A DNA stretch of 15,514 nucleotides from Aquificaceae bacterium (lineage in GTDB: Bacteria; Aquificota; Aquificia; Aquificales; Aquificaceae), in NCBI GenBank assembly GCA_015490105.1, contig WFYK01000196.1:1-15514 (forward strand), read 5' to 3'. A program made the translations under genes and the position numbers. Below the pieces are notes generated by a model. The model worked only from the letters and a program-made list of their open reading frames with translations. It had not been told where the DNA came from and did not search any database. Of the stretch, positions 13,641 through 15,514 are shown one piece after another. Within the stretch, counting starts at the first letter, position 1. The number at the start of each line of letters is the position of its first letter.

Positions 13641-15490
13641 CAAGATCTCTTCGGCTTTATCCTGATAAGAACCTCATCCGGGTTCACACTCTCACCTACT
13701 TGCACGAGGATCTCTTCTACCACCCCGTCCACCGGACTGTGTATTTCGTTTTCCATCTTCATAGCTTCTACAACGAGCAGGACGTCCCCCTCTTTTACCT
13801 CTTGACCTACGTTTACCTTTATGTTCACCACCTTACCGGATATGGGTGAGGTTACGTCTCCGACATCCCTGGGCTTTGGTCTCTTGGGAGCTACGGGGGA
13901 GCCTTCCGAGATCTCGTAACCTTCTCCCGATACCTCTACCTCTCTGATGGGTTGCAAAACAACCTCTTCCAACCTTCCGTCGAGCCTTATAAAGAACGTT
14001 CTACCGCCCGCTGTCTCTTCACCTCTACCCGCAATTTGAACATGATACTGTTCCCCGTGGACGGTGATGTTGAACTCTACGGGTGCTTTTTCATGACAGG
14101 GCTGTTCTTCCACATCCTCTACGGGAACAGGAGGGACTTCTCCTTTTTGAACCTTTTCCCTCCACTCGAAAAACTCCTTAGCAACTACCGGAAACAGAGC
14201 GTAAGAGAGGATGTCTTCTTCGGTTTTTGCACCGGCTTCTTTAGCTTCTTCCCTTATCTTATCAAGCTCGGGTTCTAATAGGTCCGCGGGTCTCTTATCG
14301 TATATGGGTTTTTCGTCGCCGAGGATCTTTTTAAGAACCTCTTCCTTTATGGGAGCGGGAGGCCTTCCGTATAGGCCTTTGACGTAGTCCTTCGTCTCTT
14401 TGGTTACCACCTTGTATCTTTCTCCGTGCAGAACGTTCATAAAAGCTTGGGTTCCCACTATCTGAGAGGTGGGAGTAACGAGAGGCGGGTATCCGAGATC
14501 TTCACGGACACGGGAAACTTCTTCCAGAACCTCCTCGAGTTTTTCCTCTAAGTTCTGTTCCCTCAGCTGATTTATAAAGTTGGTTATCATACCTCCCGGA
14601 ATCTGGTGAAGGAGAACACCCACGTCGGGATAGGGGGGAAGAACGTCAAACTTCTTGTACTTAGCCCTGATCTCCTTGAACATGTCTCCCGCTTTTTTGT
14701 AAAGATCCGTATCCACGTCAACTTGGTATCCGAACTCCCTAAGGACGTATATCATCGTCTCTCCGGGTGGATGAGAGGTCTGACAGGAGAGACTGTAGAA
14801 AACCGTATCTATCATATCCGCACCAGCCTCTATACCTTTAAGCTGAGCCATCTCGGCCAGATCCGCGGTTGTTTGGGTGTGAAGGTGCACGGGATAGTCG
14901 GGGTATTCGGACTTGAGAGCGGAGACAAGATCGTAGGCTACTTTGGGAGACAAGAGCCCAGCTTGATCCTTTATAGAGATAATGTCTATACCCATATTTA
15001 TGAGTTCGCCCGCTATCTTCACGTAATACTCAACCGTATGAACGGGACTGATGGTGTAAGAGAGAACGCCCTTGACTATAGCACCGACCTTCTTGGCGGT
15101 TTCTATAGATTTTTGCATGTTCCTCGTATCGTTGAGGGCATCGAATATTCTGAAAACCTCTATTCCGTTGTCGTAAGCCTTCTTTACGAACTCCTCTACC
15201 ACATCGTCCGCGTAGTGCCTGTAACCTACTACGTTTTGACCCCTAAGGAGCATCTCGAGTTTAGTGTTTGGGGCATTTTCTTTAAACTTCCTTAATCTCT
15301 CCCAAGGGTCTTCTTTTAAAAACCTCAAGCAAACGTCGAAGGTTGCCCCTCCCCAAACCTCAAGGGACCAAAAACCGCACTTATCCAACACTTTCAAAAC
15401 TTCTATCATGTCTTCTGTTCTTACCCTCGTTGCCAAGAGGCTCTGGATACCGTCTCTTAAAGAAACATCGGTTACCTCTATCTTTCTCAT
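13640..15490 (-). CDS. biotin-dependent carboxyltransferase subunit (PycB / OadA / CfiA family)
   Basis: Large subunit carrying a TIM-barrel carboxyltransferase domain (about 1-300), the conserved PYC_OADA domain (about 310-450, with GYPPLVTPTSQIVGTQAFMN) and a C-terminal biotinyl domain with biotin-lysine K578 (VVEAMKMENE). Metal ligands expected for the family are present: D8, K174 (the carbamylated Lys in IKDQAGLL), H202 and H204; T238 matches the catalytic threonine. Aquificota use such subunits as pyruvate carboxylase and as 2-oxoglutarate carboxylase (CfiA), and older annotations call them oxaloacetate decarboxylase alpha. At 616 residues all are possible; substrate cannot be settled here. 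Several pocket residues differ from usual pyruvate enzymes. The biotin carboxylase subunit is not in the window. GGGAG precedes the ATG. Confidence 0.92.
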   Translation of the reverse strand: MRKIEVTDVSLRDGIQSLLATRVRTEDMIEVLKVLDKCGFWSLEVWGGATFDVCLRFLKEDPWERLRKFKENAPNTKLEMLLRGQNVVGYRHYADDVVEEFVKKAYDNGIEVFRIFDALNDTRNMQKSIETAKKVGAIVKGVLSYTISPVHTVEYYVKIAGELINMGIDIISIKDQAGLLSPKVAYDLVSALKSEYPDYPVHLHTQTTADLAEMAQLKGIEAGADMIDTVFYSLSCQTSHPPGETMIYVLREFGYQVDVDTDLYKKAGDMFKEIRAKYKKFDVLPPYPDVGVLLHQIPGGMITNFINQLREQNLEEKLEEVLEEVSRVREDLGYPPLVTPTSQIVGTQAFMNVLHGERYKVVTKETKDYVKGLYGRPPAPIKEEVLKKILGDEKPIYDKRPADLLEPELDKIREEAKEAGAKTEEDILSYALFPVVAKEFFEWREKVQKGEVPPVPVEDVEEQPCHEKAPVEFNITVHGEQYHVQIAGRGEETAGGRTFFIRLDGRLEEVVLQPIREVEVSGEGYEISEGSPVAPKRPKPRDVGDVTSPISGKVVNIKVNVGQEVKEGDVLLVVEAMKMENEIHSPVDGVVEEILVQVGESVNPDEVLIRIKPKRS

Positions 15491-15514
15491 TCCAAACTCC
15501 CTAAAACTATAAAG
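15491..15514 (-). promoter_or_regulatory. 5' leader of the carboxyltransferase gene with ribosome binding site and possible -10
   Basis: Read on the minus strand, these 24 bases hold GGGAG about 6 nt before the ATG and TATAGT further upstream (15506-15511), which resembles a -10 element. The -35 region, if any, lies beyond the window, so promoter status is a weak suggestion; the ribosome binding site is clearer. Confidence 0.35.

Noticed and set aside
14606..15295. 229-codon plus-strand open frame opposite the carboxyltransferase gene
   Set aside because: Fully antisense to a well-supported gene with family motifs; no motifs of its own.
13640..15490. Oxaloacetate decarboxylase sodium pump alpha subunit
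   Set aside because: No OadB or OadG membrane subunits are in the window, and the phylum is known to use this architecture for carboxylation; the narrower name cannot be supported.

Overview
The window looks like a chromosomal segment from a thermophilic, chemolithoautotrophic member of the Aquificota (Aquifex / Hydrogenobacter / Thermocrinis type). The reasons are indirect but agree with each other: Arg is mostly AGG/AGA and Ile often ATA, the proteins are rich in Lys and Glu, genes are packed with almost no intergenic DNA and many overlaps, and a flagellar set sits beside enzymes of the reductive TCA-cycle type (a biotin-dependent keto-acid carboxyltransferase and succinyl-CoA ligase beta). 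Genus and species cannot be fixed from sequence reading alone.

Layout. (1) Positions 1-4121, plus strand: the distal part of the S10/spc ribosomal protein cluster in the canonical order L14 (3' end only), L24, L5, S14, S8, L6, L18, S5, L30, L15. Where most bacteria have secY, a small zinc-ribbon gene overlaps the end of L15. (2) Positions 4027-6044, minus strand: gpsA (glycerol-3-phosphate dehydrogenase, phospholipid backbone) preceded by a lipoate-protein ligase; the 3' end of gpsA overlaps the zinc-ribbon gene tail-to-tail. (3) A 52-bp divergent intergenic region (6045-6096), the only clear two-way promoter space in the window. (4) Positions 6097-10220, plus strand: a small helical protein, probably a FlgN-like export chaperone, then flgK and flgL (the two hook-filament junction proteins), then ispG of the MEP isoprenoid pathway. 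(5) Positions 10205-15490, minus strand: a seven-gene, probably cotranscribed unit read as carboxyltransferase (PycB/OadA/CfiA type), sucC, cupin, degenerate response-regulator receiver, two-helix membrane protein, gamma-type carbonic anhydrase, ApbE-family flavin transferase. Its last gene runs tail-to-tail into ispG with a 16-bp overlap.

How it fits together: block 1 is translation machinery. Block 4 is flagellar junction assembly with an unrelated housekeeping gene attached. Block 5 is the most interesting. A biotin carboxyltransferase, a succinyl-CoA ligase subunit and a gamma-carbonic anhydrase in one unit suggest coordinated central carbon fixation, with bicarbonate supply as one possible role of the anhydrase. 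The small cupin, pseudo-receiver and membrane protein between them have no assigned function. No RNA genes, CRISPR arrays, insertion sequences, integrases or convincing intrinsic terminators were seen, and no stretch over 300 bases lacks a gene. This is an ordinary, compact core-genome region with a few unusual gene arrangements and divergent active sites; I see no sign of a mobile or defence system.
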